DNA of 64,000 nt from Vibrio mytili (GCF_000830505.1 NZ_JXOK01000019.1:60860-124859), one strand, 5' to 3'. Shown: positions 21,621-29,870, counted from the first letter of the stretch. Made by a program: numbers and translations. Notes: generated from the sequence alone by a model not told the origin.

Positions 21621-22361
21621 ATGTCAACAACTGGACGTATTCACTCCTATGAGTCATGTGGTACCGTAGACGGACCCGGTATTCGTTTCATCGTCTTCTT
21701 GCAAGGTTGCTTAATGCGTTGCAAATATTGCCATAACCGTGACACTTGGGACACGCATGACGGCAAAGAAGTATCGGTGGAAGAGATCATTGCCGAGGCC
21801 AAAAGCTACCGACACTTTATGAATGCTTCAGGGGGTGGTGTCACTTGCTCTGGTGGAGAAGCCATGCTCCAGCCGGAATTCGTTCGTGACTTTTTCAGAG
21901 CGGCACACGCTGAAGGGATTCATACTTGCCTAGACACCAACGGGTATGTCCGTAAGCACACCGACGTCATTGATGAGGTGTTAGACGCGACTGACCTTGT
22001 CATGCTTGATATCAAACACATGAAAGATGAAATTCACCAGGACTTTATTGGTGTGTCGAATCGTCGTACTCTCGACTTTGCTCGCTACTTAAACAAAATT
22101 GGTCAAAAAACCTGGATTCGTTATGTCGTTGTTCCAGGCTATACCGATGATCCAGAAGCCGCCCATATGCTGGGCGAATTCATTAAAGACATGGATAACA
22201 TCGAAAAAGTTGAGTTGCTTCCTTACCACAAGCTGGGCGCACATAAATGGGAAGCATTAGGATTGGAGTACCCGCTCGACGGCGTAAACCCTCCTTCTAA
22301 AGAAACCATGGATGAAATTCAATCTATCCTTGCTCAATACAACTCGAACGTAAAGTATTAA
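21621..22361 (+). CDS. pflA: Pyruvate formate-lyase 1-activating enzyme
   Basis: A 246-residue radical SAM enzyme that installs the glycyl radical on PflB. The CxxxCxxC cluster motif is CLMRCKYC (about residues 30-37), preceded by [12 protein letters not shown] and followed by the SAM-binding [14 protein letters not shown]. Length equals E. coli PflA (246). It is on the same strand as pflB but separated by the LpxR-like gene, and ends at a terminator. Confidence 0.96.
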   Translation: MSTTGRIHSYESCGTVDGPGIRFIVFLQGCLMRCKYCHNRDTWDTHDGKEVSVEEIIAEAKSYRHFMNASGGGVTCSGGEAMLQPEFVRDFFRAAHAEGIHTCLDTNGYVRKHTDVIDEVLDATDLVMLDIKHMKDEIHQDFIGVSNRRTLDFARYLNKIGQKTWIRYVVVPGYTDDPEAAHMLGEFIKDMDNIEKVELLPYHKLGAHKWEALGLEYPLDGVNPPSKETMDEIQSILAQYNSNVKY

Positions 22362-22393
22362 ACGCCCCTCAATCCAGTATTGGCACACACTAA

Positions 22394-22422
22394 GAAATAC
22401 CAGCGCTACGCTGGTATTTTTG
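22394..22422 (+). terminator. Terminator of pflA
   Basis: AAATACCAGCG/CGCTGGTATTT stem with a 3-base loop then TTG, 33 bases after the pflA stop. Confidence 0.85.
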
Positions 22423-22520
22423 TATCGCCATGATGTGAATTTTCTAGCCCGAGTCTTCCGTGTAGAATGACCAGTTATTTACTACGATTGGTATCAGTAC
22501 TTAGGAGTCACGTACAACTC

Positions 22521-22583
22521 ATGACATCACCTAATAATAGTAACGAAGCCAACGCACAAGGAAGTAAGAATGAATTGGTTTAA
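22521..22583 (+). CDS. Possible 20-residue upstream ORF overlapping next gene start
   Basis: A short ORF (MTSPNNSNEANAQGSKNELV) begins at an ATG 14 bases after TAGGAG and runs past the ATG at 22570 of the membrane protein in another frame. It may be a translated leader that affects access to the downstream start, or chance. Low confidence. Confidence 0.25.
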   Translation: MTSPNNSNEANAQGSKNELV

Positions 22584-23238
22584 TCTGGTCTCGGCAATTG
22601 TTATTGTTTGGATAGTCATCGTGAGCTGTGTGCCCGATTGGAGAAAGAACGTTTGGCCCAAACTAGAAAAGGAGAAGTCGTTTCAGCATCTGGTTTTCGC
22701 GACCTTATTCGTTCTCACTATTTTATGGTCTACCCAGGCAGGCGTGAAAGACGGATTGCAGATTCACTTTCTCGCGTTAACCACTCTGACGATGATGTAT
22801 GGTTGGCGCATGGCATTACTACTAAGTATACCCGCGATGATCATGAGTCAGTGGTTACACGGAAATTCGTTGACTTTCATTCCTAGTATACTCATGTTAT
22901 CGGCTCTACTTCCTATCCTCACCAGTTACCTCATTTTTCTGTTGAGTTTTCATTACTTACCAAGAAACATCTTCGTATTCATATTCGTTGCTGGTTTTTT
23001 CAATGGTGCGCTCACCGGCAGCTTACACCTTCTTTTCAACTCACTGTATCACCTATATTCCGGTCATTACGACTGGGAGACGATTCATCACAACTATTTT
23101 GTTTTTGTGCCATTACTCGCGTTCCCGGAAGGATTACTCAACGGCATGTCGCTCGCCGTACTCACGGTCTTTAAACCTGAATGGTTAAGAGTGTTCTCTG
23201 ATCGCGATTACATATACAATCATTACCATAAAAAGTAG
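22570..23238 (+). CDS. Integral membrane protein, CbiM-like (COG3235 type)
   Basis: A 222-residue protein with about six transmembrane segments, plus conserved polar spots such as YGWRMALLLSIPAM and FNGALTGSLHLLFN. It resembles the uncharacterised proteins annotated as energy-coupling-factor permeases (CbiM-like), but no ECF ATPase or T-component lies nearby, so a cobalt/nickel role cannot be assumed. AAGGAAG precedes the ATG. It is flanked by pflA's terminator and yfbU and is likely monocistronic. Confidence 0.6.
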   Translation: MNWFNLVSAIVIVWIVIVSCVPDWRKNVWPKLEKEKSFQHLVFATLFVLTILWSTQAGVKDGLQIHFLALTTLTMMYGWRMALLLSIPAMIMSQWLHGNSLTFIPSILMLSALLPILTSYLIFLLSFHYLPRNIFVFIFVAGFFNGALTGSLHLLFNSLYHLYSGHYDWETIHHNYFVFVPLLAFPEGLLNGMSLAVLTVFKPEWLRVFSDRDYIYNHYHKK

Positions 23239-23383
23239 CGATTGTAGTTAGGGCGGTAAGACTACTTTTTAAGAATTATTACCACTTTTCATATTAAATA
23301 TGTGTTGAGATCATGTTTCAGTCATGGTTTAGACGTTAACCTAAGCACATTAAAAATGTATTAGATAATTTAGTGAGGTCATC

Positions 23384-23884
23384 ATGGAAATGTCGAACGC
23401 TCAACGTTTGATCCTATCGAACCAATACAACCTAATGTCTCAGCTTGACCCAAGTAATGCAGCGAAATACAAACGCTTACAAACCATAGTAGAACGCGGT
23501 TATGGGTTGCAGATGTGTGAGTTGAACAAAGACTTCGGTCGCATCACCGAAGCCGAGTGTCGCGAAATTATCGACATTATGGAGATGTTCCACGCGATGC
23601 AAGAATCCAACAATATTTTGGATGAAGAAGAACGCAGCAAAGTCGACCAACGTCGTTTGCAATTCCTTGGTTTTGATATTGCAACCGAAGCTCAACAAGT
23701 GCATTACGTGCGCTTCTTAGTGGATTCAGAAGGGCTATACCCACAGTTTGACAAAGCTGATCATCACTTCAACAGCCAAATGCCAATGTTGGATAAGTAT
23801 CGTCGCATGCTGCAAACATGGCGCAATTGCCCTCGCCAATATCACCTATGTGCGAACGAGTTATCACAAATTTTTAGTGCATAA
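23384..23884 (+). CDS. YfbU family protein
   Basis: A 166-residue helical protein of the UPF0304/YfbU family. The N-terminus [18 protein letters not shown] is nearly the same as E. coli YfbU ([15 protein letters not shown]), and the [16 protein letters not shown] block is also typical. Its molecular function is not established. GAGG five bases before the ATG at 23384 supports that start over the in-frame ATG two codons later. It stands alone, just upstream of the tRNA-Ser gene. Confidence 0.88.
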   Translation: MEMSNAQRLILSNQYNLMSQLDPSNAAKYKRLQTIVERGYGLQMCELNKDFGRITEAECREIIDIMEMFHAMQESNNILDEEERSKVDQRRLQFLGFDIATEAQQVHYVRFLVDSEGLYPQFDKADHHFNSQMPMLDKYRRMLQTWRNCPRQYHLCANELSQIFSA

Positions 23885-24118
23885 TCGGCTTTGTATCGCG
23901 CATCCATCATGCTTCGATACAAGACTTTGCTCAAGCCAGTCTGCAAAATTGACTGGCTTTTTGTATCTGACGGTTTAAAAATCAAACAGATTACGGCGAT
24001 AGGCTTGGAGCAATAGACGCAACTTCGAATTTTTATCAAAAACTGGCTACAAATAAAGCAAACAGTAATTTTAAGGGTTTACAAGATTTTCAAAGCCTTA
24101 TATTATGCGCATCAACAC

Positions 24119-24209
24119 GGAGAGATGGCTGAGTGGTTGAAAGCACCGGTCTTGAAAACCGGCATACGTTAATAGCGTATCTAGGGTTCAAATCCCTATC
24201 TCTCCGCCA
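24119..24209 (+). tRNA. tRNA-Ser (anticodon UGA)
   Basis: A 91-base tRNA with encoded CCA. Acceptor GGAGAGA pairs with TCTCTCC; the anticodon loop CTTGAAA has TGA at 24153-24155; a long variable arm (ATACGTTAATAGCGTAT region) identifies a class II serine tRNA; the T arm AGGGTTCAAATCCCT is perfect. Its 3' end (24179 onward) is repeated at 29831, so this gene is the attachment site of an island. Confidence 0.96.
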
Positions 24210-24213
24210 CATT
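24179..24213 (+). repeat. Left copy of 35-bp att-like direct repeat (tRNA 3' end)
   Basis: 35 bases from the variable arm through the T arm, acceptor stem and CCA plus ACATT are identical to 29831-29865. The base on each side differs. This is the classic pattern of site-specific integration into a tRNA 3' end, in which the incoming element restores the gene. Confidence 0.85.
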
Positions 24214-24216
24214 CAA

Positions 24217-24254
24217 CAAAAACGCCGCTGATTCGTCAGCGGCGTTTTTGTTTT
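24217..24254 (+). terminator. Terminator of tRNA-Ser
   Basis: AAAAACGCCGCTGA/TCAGCGGCGTTTTT, a 14-bp stem with a TTCG tetraloop, directly after the tRNA. Confidence 0.9.
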
Positions 24255-25004
24255 AAGACGATCAAATGTCACCTAATACAAATAGATGATACATATGTAT
24301 CGTTTATTACCACCGTTCTCCCGTTCCAACTACATTACGTGAGCGGGGCTTTCCAAACGAAGTTCGCCTTTCTCTACTAACCAAAGGTCATCAAATTGCT
24401 TAAGAGCGCAATATCCATGTATCTCTAGCAGTGAAGCAGAGTTTCGAGAGTGCTCTTAATTACAATGATCAAAAAAGTCTTGAATCAGAAAATCTCGGCA
24501 TTGAGAGAGTTATGTCGTTAGTATTTCTCAGGTAATGCGCCTCAATGTTATTGCCCCAAAACCCAAGCTTAAACATTCTGATGATATGCATGCCTTAATC
24601 GTCCAAGCCTCGACATACAAGTGATCAACTAAGACTGGCCACGATAGCAGAGTTTTCCCAATACGGTCGTTCATACTGATTGGGTGTCAGCACACCACGA
24701 TATCAGACAATATATTTAAACCCGCTATAAGCCCAGATTCACATAACCCAGTGGCGGTAATACTTACAATGAAATTTATTTATCGTTTTCTCTAAGCTTA
24801 ATTCGATAAACGATTATAAAGGCTGTCACCTATTGACCCAAAAATTGAGAAAAACTTATAAAAGTAAATGTAAATGATATGTATATCATCAATCAAGGAA
24901 GTAATGTTCATCAAAAAAATATATATACGTCAGAAAAAGGTATGAATTCATATTTAAGAATAATTACTATTACGCTTCAATATTTGGTAAAAATTAGGTA
25001 ATCG
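24255..25004. other. Decayed sequence with possible IS3-type remnant
   Basis: About 750 bases with stops in all frames. On the minus strand around 24695-24605 one frame reads LTPNQYERPYWENS, resembling the C-terminal end of IS3-group transposases, where a LTPxQYE block is common. Another short open frame on the minus strand near 24410-24345 reads KQFDDLWLVEKGEL and is not recognised. No intact gene is supported. Confidence 0.35.
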
Positions 25005-25398
25005 ATGCGTCTATTTATTCTTTTAGGGGGATACTCACTTTCCCTAGTCATGCAAAATGGTTTGATACTGATTATGTACATGGAGTTTCTCAAGAAAAAG
25101 TTGAAGTTCTTGCTCAAGCAATGACTCTCGGGAAAGTGTTGTTCATCGACACTCGTGAACCGGATGAATATGCAGAATCTCATATTCCAGATGCTATCAA
25201 CGTCCCCTTAAGGAACTAAAAAATGTGGATCCCACTAGTTGGAATAAGTATGACTATATTGTGCCATATTGCTTAAAAGATTTTCGTGGTTTTGAAACAG
25301 CAAAAGTTCTGAAAAACAAAGGATTGAAAAACGTCGTTTTGATGGAACCCGCTGGATTTAATGGCTGGCGCTCTGCAGGTTTACCTACAGAAAAATAA
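25005..25398 (+). pseudogene. Exported rhodanese-domain protein, two frame breaks
   Basis: Read through two single-base losses, this gives 131 residues: a signal peptide (MRLFILLGGILTFPSHA, start in one frame, the rest in another) and a rhodanese domain with FIDTREPDEYAESHIPDAINVPL and the active-site loop YCLKDFRGFE with its Cys. The breaks fall at GGGGG 25026-25030 (six G expected) and GG 25212-25213 (three expected); with both restored the length is a multiple of three. Periplasmic rhodaneses transfer sulfane sulfur. It heads an apparent operon, 25 bases before the ferric-reductase-like gene. The breaks may be sequence errors or decay. Confidence 0.65.
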
Positions 25399-25423
25399 TC
25401 TATATTCAAGGATGGACATCACA

Positions 25424-26061
25424 GTGAATCGAATTCAATTAGCAACAATAGTTGGAACTGCTTTTATACTACCACTCTTAGTTTGGTTATCTCATACGGG
25501 TAACCCACTTTTATATTTCACGAACATTGTACCTATAGGGCAAGGGTTTTATGTGTTTTCAAAACTTGCAGCCTGATGTCTATAATGATGTTTGGTTTTC
25601 AGGCATTAATGGGTCTTTTCCCCTCATTTGTGGACAGCAATAGTCGTGTTGTTATCCATAAAACTATCGGATGTACTGTTCTATTTTCAATACTATTACA
25701 TATTGGTGGATTCATTACCGCAACCACGCTACGTAGTGGACACTTCACTGGGCATTTTTTAATGCCGGATATTGATGATTACTACCATGCTCGCATCACT
25801 GTCGGACTATTGGCTTTTATTTTAGTTCTATGTGCTATTTTTTCGAAATTGTGGGTATCAGGGGTTTTTAGCAAGTTTGGTCATTGGCTAGTACTTCCTG
25901 CATTCTATCTTTCATCTTGGCATGCTTTGACTATTGGTACGGAATCAAGACACCCAGCGATTCAAATTATATTAGGTGCAATGATGATTATCATCGCACT
26001 TGGTGTAGTTAAAAAATTTGTTAGGCCTCTTCTTCCTTTATCGAGTTTTCGAATCTCATGA
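25424..26061 (+). pseudogene. Ferric-reductase-like transmembrane protein, one frame break
   Basis: Two frames join at CC 25572-25573, where one extra C gives KLAALMSIMMFGFQALMG and 212 residues in all. There are about six hydrophobic helices. Paired histidines 14 apart (IHKTIGCTVLFSILLH) and 13 apart (HWLVLPAFYLSSWH) fit the heme-binding pattern of the ferric reductase-like/MsrQ superfamily. A GTG start at 25424 is preferred over the ATG at 25412 because CAAGGA sits 11 bases before it and overlaps the ATG. The stop overlaps the next start (ATGA at 26058), suggesting coupled translation. Substrate and partner are unknown. Confidence 0.6.
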
Positions 26062-26663
26062 GGTTCATAGTTTATTGCTTTATTCTTGCAGGGTTATTGA
26101 ACGTGTGTAACGTTCAAGCTCGAACCTTACCGACAGGAATGTCATTTATTGGTTTAGATAATGATGAGTGGAAGGCATACATAGTTGATAAAAGTGGGAA
26201 GCTTAACGGTATTTCATTATCGACTGAACCTCGAGAACTAACATGGTCCCCTAGTAATAATCGCTTGGTCTATGTTCGCGCTGATGGTTCCATAATAGAA
26301 AAAGTGAATAAGCAAGAACGGATACTTATAGACAGTGACTATAAAGATGCGTTTACTCAAATTCACTTAACTCAACAAGGTAAAGAATTAATTGCTATTA
26401 GACTGGTTGACAAAAAAAGTCTAACAACTGCACTATCAGTTTGGGATGAAACTCGAAACCAGTTCGTCGATATACATCGTCAATTAGGAAAGATATTCGA
26501 CCCTAGCGCTAGAGGAGATGATTTCTTATTCAGCGTAGTTAGCTGCATGCTGGATTGTGGTGGCATGTACAAAAACCTGTTAAAAACTTGTGGTGGAAGT
26601 GCGTCTTGCCAAGCTTTTGCGTTCGCTGCATACTTGATTTGTAAAAGCAATTCTGGTGAATAG
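26058..26663 (+). CDS. Exported TolB-like protein of unknown function
   Basis: A 201-residue protein with a signal peptide (MRFIVYCFILAGLLNVCNVQA, cleavage near residue 21). The middle (about 45-130) resembles TolB-type WD40-like propeller blades (LTWSPSNNRLVYVRADG, then a second IHLTQQGKELIAIR blade). The C-terminal 45 residues change character: cysteine-rich (CMLDCGGMYK, KTCGGSASC, LIC). The joined character suggests a truncated propeller fused to another tail. It overlaps the ferric-reductase-like gene by 4 bases, so the three exported or membrane proteins probably form one unit. Not recognised as a named family. Confidence 0.6.
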   Translation: MRFIVYCFILAGLLNVCNVQARTLPTGMSFIGLDNDEWKAYIVDKSGKLNGISLSTEPRELTWSPSNNRLVYVRADGSIIEKVNKQERILIDSDYKDAFTQIHLTQQGKELIAIRLVDKKSLTTALSVWDETRNQFVDIHRQLGKIFDPSARGDDFLFSVVSCMLDCGGMYKNLLKTCGGSASCQAFAFAAYLICKSNSGE

Positions 26664-26669
26664 TAAAAT

Positions 26670-26948
26670 ATGAATGAGATTAAACTGAACGAAATTAGTC
26701 CAAAGACAATACAGAGTGAAGTAAATAGAAATGGTGGACTTTATGTCTCTTTAAGTAGACGTAACTTTAAAAGGACTCGAAAATTGATGGAACTTTTGGA
26801 AGACTCGGAAGATAAAAAATCAGTTTTATTGAAATTAATATATTTATTTTACATCTCTATTTTTCACTCTAATGTATTATCATTCACGTCTTACTTAGTT
26901 GCAGAAGAGTTGTTTTTTCTAATGTCAAAGAAAAAGGTGGAAATATAA
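26670..26948 (+). CDS. Hypothetical 92-residue protein
   Basis: A small AT-rich ORF starting seven bases after the preceding stop. The N-terminal half is charged (NGGLYVSLSRRNFKRTRKLM), the C-terminal half contains a hydrophobic stretch (LIYLFYISIFHS). I recognise no family. No strong ribosome binding site is visible; it could be coupled to the gene before it or be spurious. Confidence 0.4.
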   Translation: MNEIKLNEISPKTIQSEVNRNGGLYVSLSRRNFKRTRKLMELLEDSEDKKSVLLKLIYLFYISIFHSNVLSFTSYLVAEELFFLMSKKKVEI

Positions 26949-27019
26949 TTTTACTAATAGAAAAATCAAAAAAAACATAATAATTAGATCTTTACATATA
27001 ATTTAAATTAGAAAACACT

Positions 27020-27053
27020 TGATAATACAACTTAATACTGAGTTGTATTATCA
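27020..27053. repeat. Perfect 13-bp inverted repeat before RHS fragment
   Basis: TGATAATACAACT at 27020-27032 and its exact complement at 27041-27053 with an 8-base loop. It lies 14 bases before the RHS coding match begins. It has no T-run on the plus strand, so it may be a recombination scar, operator or hairpin rather than a normal terminator. Confidence 0.6.
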
Positions 27054-27066
27054 TCCAGATTCTTAA

Positions 27067-28037
27067 AATGGGGAAACAAAACTTCAAAGCCAGATTGAAG
27101 TCAGCGCTAGCTATACTCACGATCCTCTTGGTCGCCGTATCAGTAAAACCGTTGATGGTGAACAAACTCAGTTTTATTGGTTGGGTACCACACTTATTAA
27201 TGAAAGTGGCACGCAAGGTCAAAAATACTATACCTATGGTGCGACGGGCTTTGCTCCTGTCACCGTAGAAACCGACGGGGAGATTGCTAGCATACTGAGT
27301 GACCACCTCTCTTCTCCTATTGGGCTGCTGCAATCACAAAATCTTATTTGGCAGCGAGCTGCGAGCCCGTTCGGTGTAACGAATGACACGGCTGAGCCAT
27401 ATAGTTTTAATATTGGTTTCCCCGGTCAGTACAGTGACGCCGAATCCGGTTTGAGTTATAACTTTTATCGTGATTATGACCCGAGTCTTGGAAGGTATAT
27501 CCAGTCAGACCCTATAGGACTTCAAGGTGGGTTGAACACTTACGCCTACGTGGGCAGCAACCCAATGATGTACGTTGATCCGACAGGTTAATATGGTGTT
27601 GCAGGCGCAATTTATGGTGCAATTTCAGGAGGTATTGGTGGTTATATTTCTGGCGGATGGAGAGGCGCCGCAGCCGGTGGTTTATCTGGTGCAGCAGTTG
27701 GTTTTGTTAATCCATATGCTTCTCATTGGGCTGGTGCGGCACTGGTGCTGCAGTTGCAAGTTATGCTGGCCAAGCCGTAGGTAATGCCATAGCTGGGAAT
27801 AGTGTCACTAGCCCTAATAACTACAATCACTGCGCTGCAGTAGGTGCGGCGATTGGTGGTGGCTTAGGCGGACCATTAGGTAATGCCGTTGGACGATATG
27901 TCCCACCCCTTCGCTTCCCTATAATAGGTCGTCCTGTTGGTGCTCCCGGTATTAGCAATGCACCCGGAAATACAGTAGGTTCAGTTATTGAAGGTATATC
28001 GGTAGGCGCAGGTGAAGCGGTAGGTCAAAGGTTTTGA
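27067..28037 (+). pseudogene. RHS-repeat tip with polymorphic C-terminal domain (broken)
   Basis: This begins inside an RHS core with no start (open from 27067) and keeps the hyper-conserved end: YDPSLGRYIQSDPIGLQGG then SNPMMYVDPTG. A TAA at 27589-27591 directly after DPTG separates the core from an in-frame C-terminal domain of about 150 residues rich in small-residue glycine-zipper patterns (GAISGGIGGYISGG, GAAIGGGLGG). A second break at GG 27738-27739 is cured by one added G. RHS C-termini are usually toxins delivered by type VI secretion; the glycine-rich make-up suggests membrane action, as for Pseudomonas Tse5. As it stands it cannot be made as one protein: a displaced orphan tip. Confidence 0.8.
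27556..27597 (+). repeat. RHS-tip copy of 42-bp inverted repeat
   Basis: The bases coding SNPMMYVDPTG, the stop and TATGGT are repeated in inverted orientation at 28394-28435 with 41 of 42 matches. The two copies enclose 796 bp holding the C-terminal domain and its candidate immunity gene. Confidence 0.85.
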
Positions 28038-28039
28038 TA

Positions 28040-28387
28040 ATGATTTGGACAACTACATTTTTATTCTTTTTGGTAAGCTTATCTATCATTTGGGTAGGTT
28101 TTAATGTGTATGCACGAACTTTGAAAGTGGTTGGTGCTGTTGATAATAAGTTCGTAAAGCACACGGCTTCAATCTTGATATATGCGATATTTTCAGCACT
28201 GCTAATTAGCCCAATATTATTTGGGCTTAGCTACTTTTCTGAATGGAATATTGCTTTTAGAGAAAACACCATGTATATGGTTTTTTTTCTTCTCTGTTAT
28301 ATATTGTCGGTTTTGCCGGGCGCTCTTTATTTCAAAAAAACTCATCTTGAATCGTTACGGCAACTGGGTTATTTTAAAAACAAGTAG
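28040..28387 (+). CDS. Small membrane protein, candidate immunity to RHS C-terminus
   Basis: A 115-residue protein with about three hydrophobic helices (FLFFLVSLSIIWVGF; ILIYAIFSALLISPILFGL; MVFFLLCYILSVLPGAL) and a basic tail. The ATG lies two bases after the stop of the RHS C-terminal domain, the usual place for a cognate immunity gene. A membrane-embedded immunity protein fits a membrane-acting toxin. No sequence family is recognised; the role rests on position and topology only. Confidence 0.55.
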   Translation: MIWTTTFLFFLVSLSIIWVGFNVYARTLKVVGAVDNKFVKHTASILIYAIFSALLISPILFGLSYFSEWNIAFRENTMYMVFFLLCYILSVLPGALYFKKTHLESLRQLGYFKNK

Positions 28388-28393
28388 ACTGAT

Positions 28394-28435
28394 ACCATAT
28401 TAACCTGTCGGATCAACGTACATCACTGGGTTGCT
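28394..28435 (-). repeat. Inverted copy of RHS-tip sequence
   Basis: On the minus strand this reads the RHS core end (SNPVMYVDPTG, stop, YG) again, with one mismatch to 27556-27597. No further RHS homology is seen beyond it, so it is either a scar of a second RHS tip or one arm of an invertible segment. Confidence 0.85.
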
Positions 28436-28502
28436 TCACACCCTGATAGTTTGGCAATACAATTGGAAACTTACCTGTTTATCCAAGTAATCAGGAATGA
28501 GA

Positions 28503-28757
28503 ATGAAACGACTAATCTATTTATTAATCTATATGATTGGGTTTCCTGCGCTGGGGATTTTGTTTGGTTTTGTTTTTTTAAAAATTTTTGACAGCATAAA
28601 TGGACCTTTACAGGAGTTTGCTTTTTGGATTTCAATAATTGCATGGGGTGGTTTTGGTTTTATTGCAGGTTGCTATGGGATGTATTTCTTCATTAAAGTG
28701 GAAAAACTGAGGAAGCTAAAATTAAATACATCAGGACTAGAAAGGCATAAAAAGTAA
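28503..28757 (+). CDS. Small two-helix membrane protein
   Basis: An 84-residue protein from the ATG at 28503 (an in-frame ATG also lies at 28497). Two hydrophobic segments (LLIYMIGFPALGILFGFVFL and FWISIIAWGGFGFIAGCYGM) precede a Lys/Arg-rich tail. It lies beyond the inverted RHS-tip scar and may be an orphan immunity protein from a lost RHS cassette. No family is recognised. Confidence 0.45.
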   Translation: MKRLIYLLIYMIGFPALGILFGFVFLKIFDSINGPLQEFAFWISIIAWGGFGFIAGCYGMYFFIKVEKLRKLKLNTSGLERHKK

Positions 28758-28836
28758 GTGAGATGATTGTTGTATTGTAAATAACGTTGTTGATTTAGCT
28801 CAGTTAATATGTAAGAAAACATCATAGTATAATGGT

Positions 28837-28870
28837 AATGCCGTTCACTTTAGAATGAACGGCATTTTTA
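28837..28870 (+). terminator. Terminator in island
   Basis: AATGCCGTTCA/TGAACGGCATT, an 11-bp perfect stem with a 7-base loop followed by TTTAT, 80 bases after the small membrane protein gene. Confidence 0.75.
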
Positions 28871-29830
28871 TTTCTGGAATATCCTTGAGGCCTAAGTTTG
28901 ACCGTTCTTGGGAATATTCTTTCTTTGTCCCTCAAGTATTAGTCTTTCGGCCATATTGTGGATATCCTTTAGTTGAAGAGGGTGGCCCCGACGTTGAATA
29001 CGGTAAGCCAACTAATAACGCCGATATATGGCTAATGCCCGATTAAAGCTCAACTGGTAGGGAAGATAATTTCCTTTCAAGCTAAAGCAGAGTTCGACCA
29101 TCTGATATCGGTTCAGATTATAGGTATCGTCCAAGACTGGCGTCAGTATGTTTACCCCGCTAAGATTCCCACTGTTGTTTCACCATCCCCATAGTTTATT
29201 TTCGCCAGCATAAGCCAACCCCAAACTTCAATCATGGTCTAAGCACCGTCAGCCTTGACTTGCACACCCTGATAGATCGTGAAGCCAAGATCACTTCAGG
29301 ATGAGACCACCGTTTTGTGTAGAAGCTGGTTCAAATCCAAGAGCTTCCTGATCGCGTAGCTGTCGCTTTGAATATAAGGTATTGTTAACCATATATTTTC
29401 AATCTAGTCCTTCGGCTACCTGTTTTTTTAATTCGTAAGATCAAAAGTGCCTCTAGGGCGCGCAAAGTTACTAATATGATGTTCAAGCAATAATGGGGGG
29501 CTGGTCTTGCCTTTTGATAATCATTACTTTTGGGATGTCAAAATTAACTGAAAATCTACGTTCATAGTTTGGCTCACAACACGTTTCGGGACATTTCTGT
29601 GTTAGAAAGGTCAGCCGTGAAGTGTGATCACCAAGCGATTTTGTCGTACTTTAACTACCAACCGATGTTGTCGGCTTTGAAAGACGTAAACTAATAGGTT
29701 TACGCCATTGTCTTGCCGAACTCCCTAGATAAACTACTATCAATTAAGTGAGTCAATTTTTCAGCCATTCGATAGGTACAAAAATTAAAAGCTATTAATA
29801 TCAGCACATTAACGGTGCGAAGAGTCGCAA

Positions 29831-29865
29831 ATCTAGGGTTCAAATCCCTATCTCTCCGCCACATT
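29831..29865 (+). repeat. Right copy of 35-bp att-like direct repeat
   Basis: Identical over 35 bases to the 3' end of tRNA-Ser(UGA) at 24179-24213. It lacks the 5' two-thirds of the tRNA and marks the distal island boundary. Confidence 0.85.
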
Positions 29866-29870
29866 TAAGA

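Larger units (their letters stand above)
24214..29865. mobile_element. Genomic island at tRNA-Ser, integrase not visible
   Basis: A 5.6 kb segment between the two 35-bp tRNA-derived repeats. It is clearly more AT-rich than its surroundings and contains broken genes, a truncated RHS cassette, small membrane proteins and long non-coding stretches, while the flanking genes are ordinary core genes. No recombinase of the tyrosine or serine type is seen on either strand. It looks like a decayed integrative element that lost its integrase or was mobilised from elsewhere. Confidence 0.75.

Noticed and set aside
28855..29046. 63-codon open frame in the island
   Set aside because: It begins inside a terminator stem, has no ribosome binding site and no recognisable family; it could be a gene fragment but is not supported.
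29515..29680. Minus-strand open frame of about 55 codons
   Set aside because: It has no start codon and no recognisable motif; its length is within chance for this region.
24210..29830. Search for an integrase or transposase gene in the island
   Set aside because: No frame on either strand shows tyrosine or serine recombinase motifs; only a short IS3-like tail was seen.
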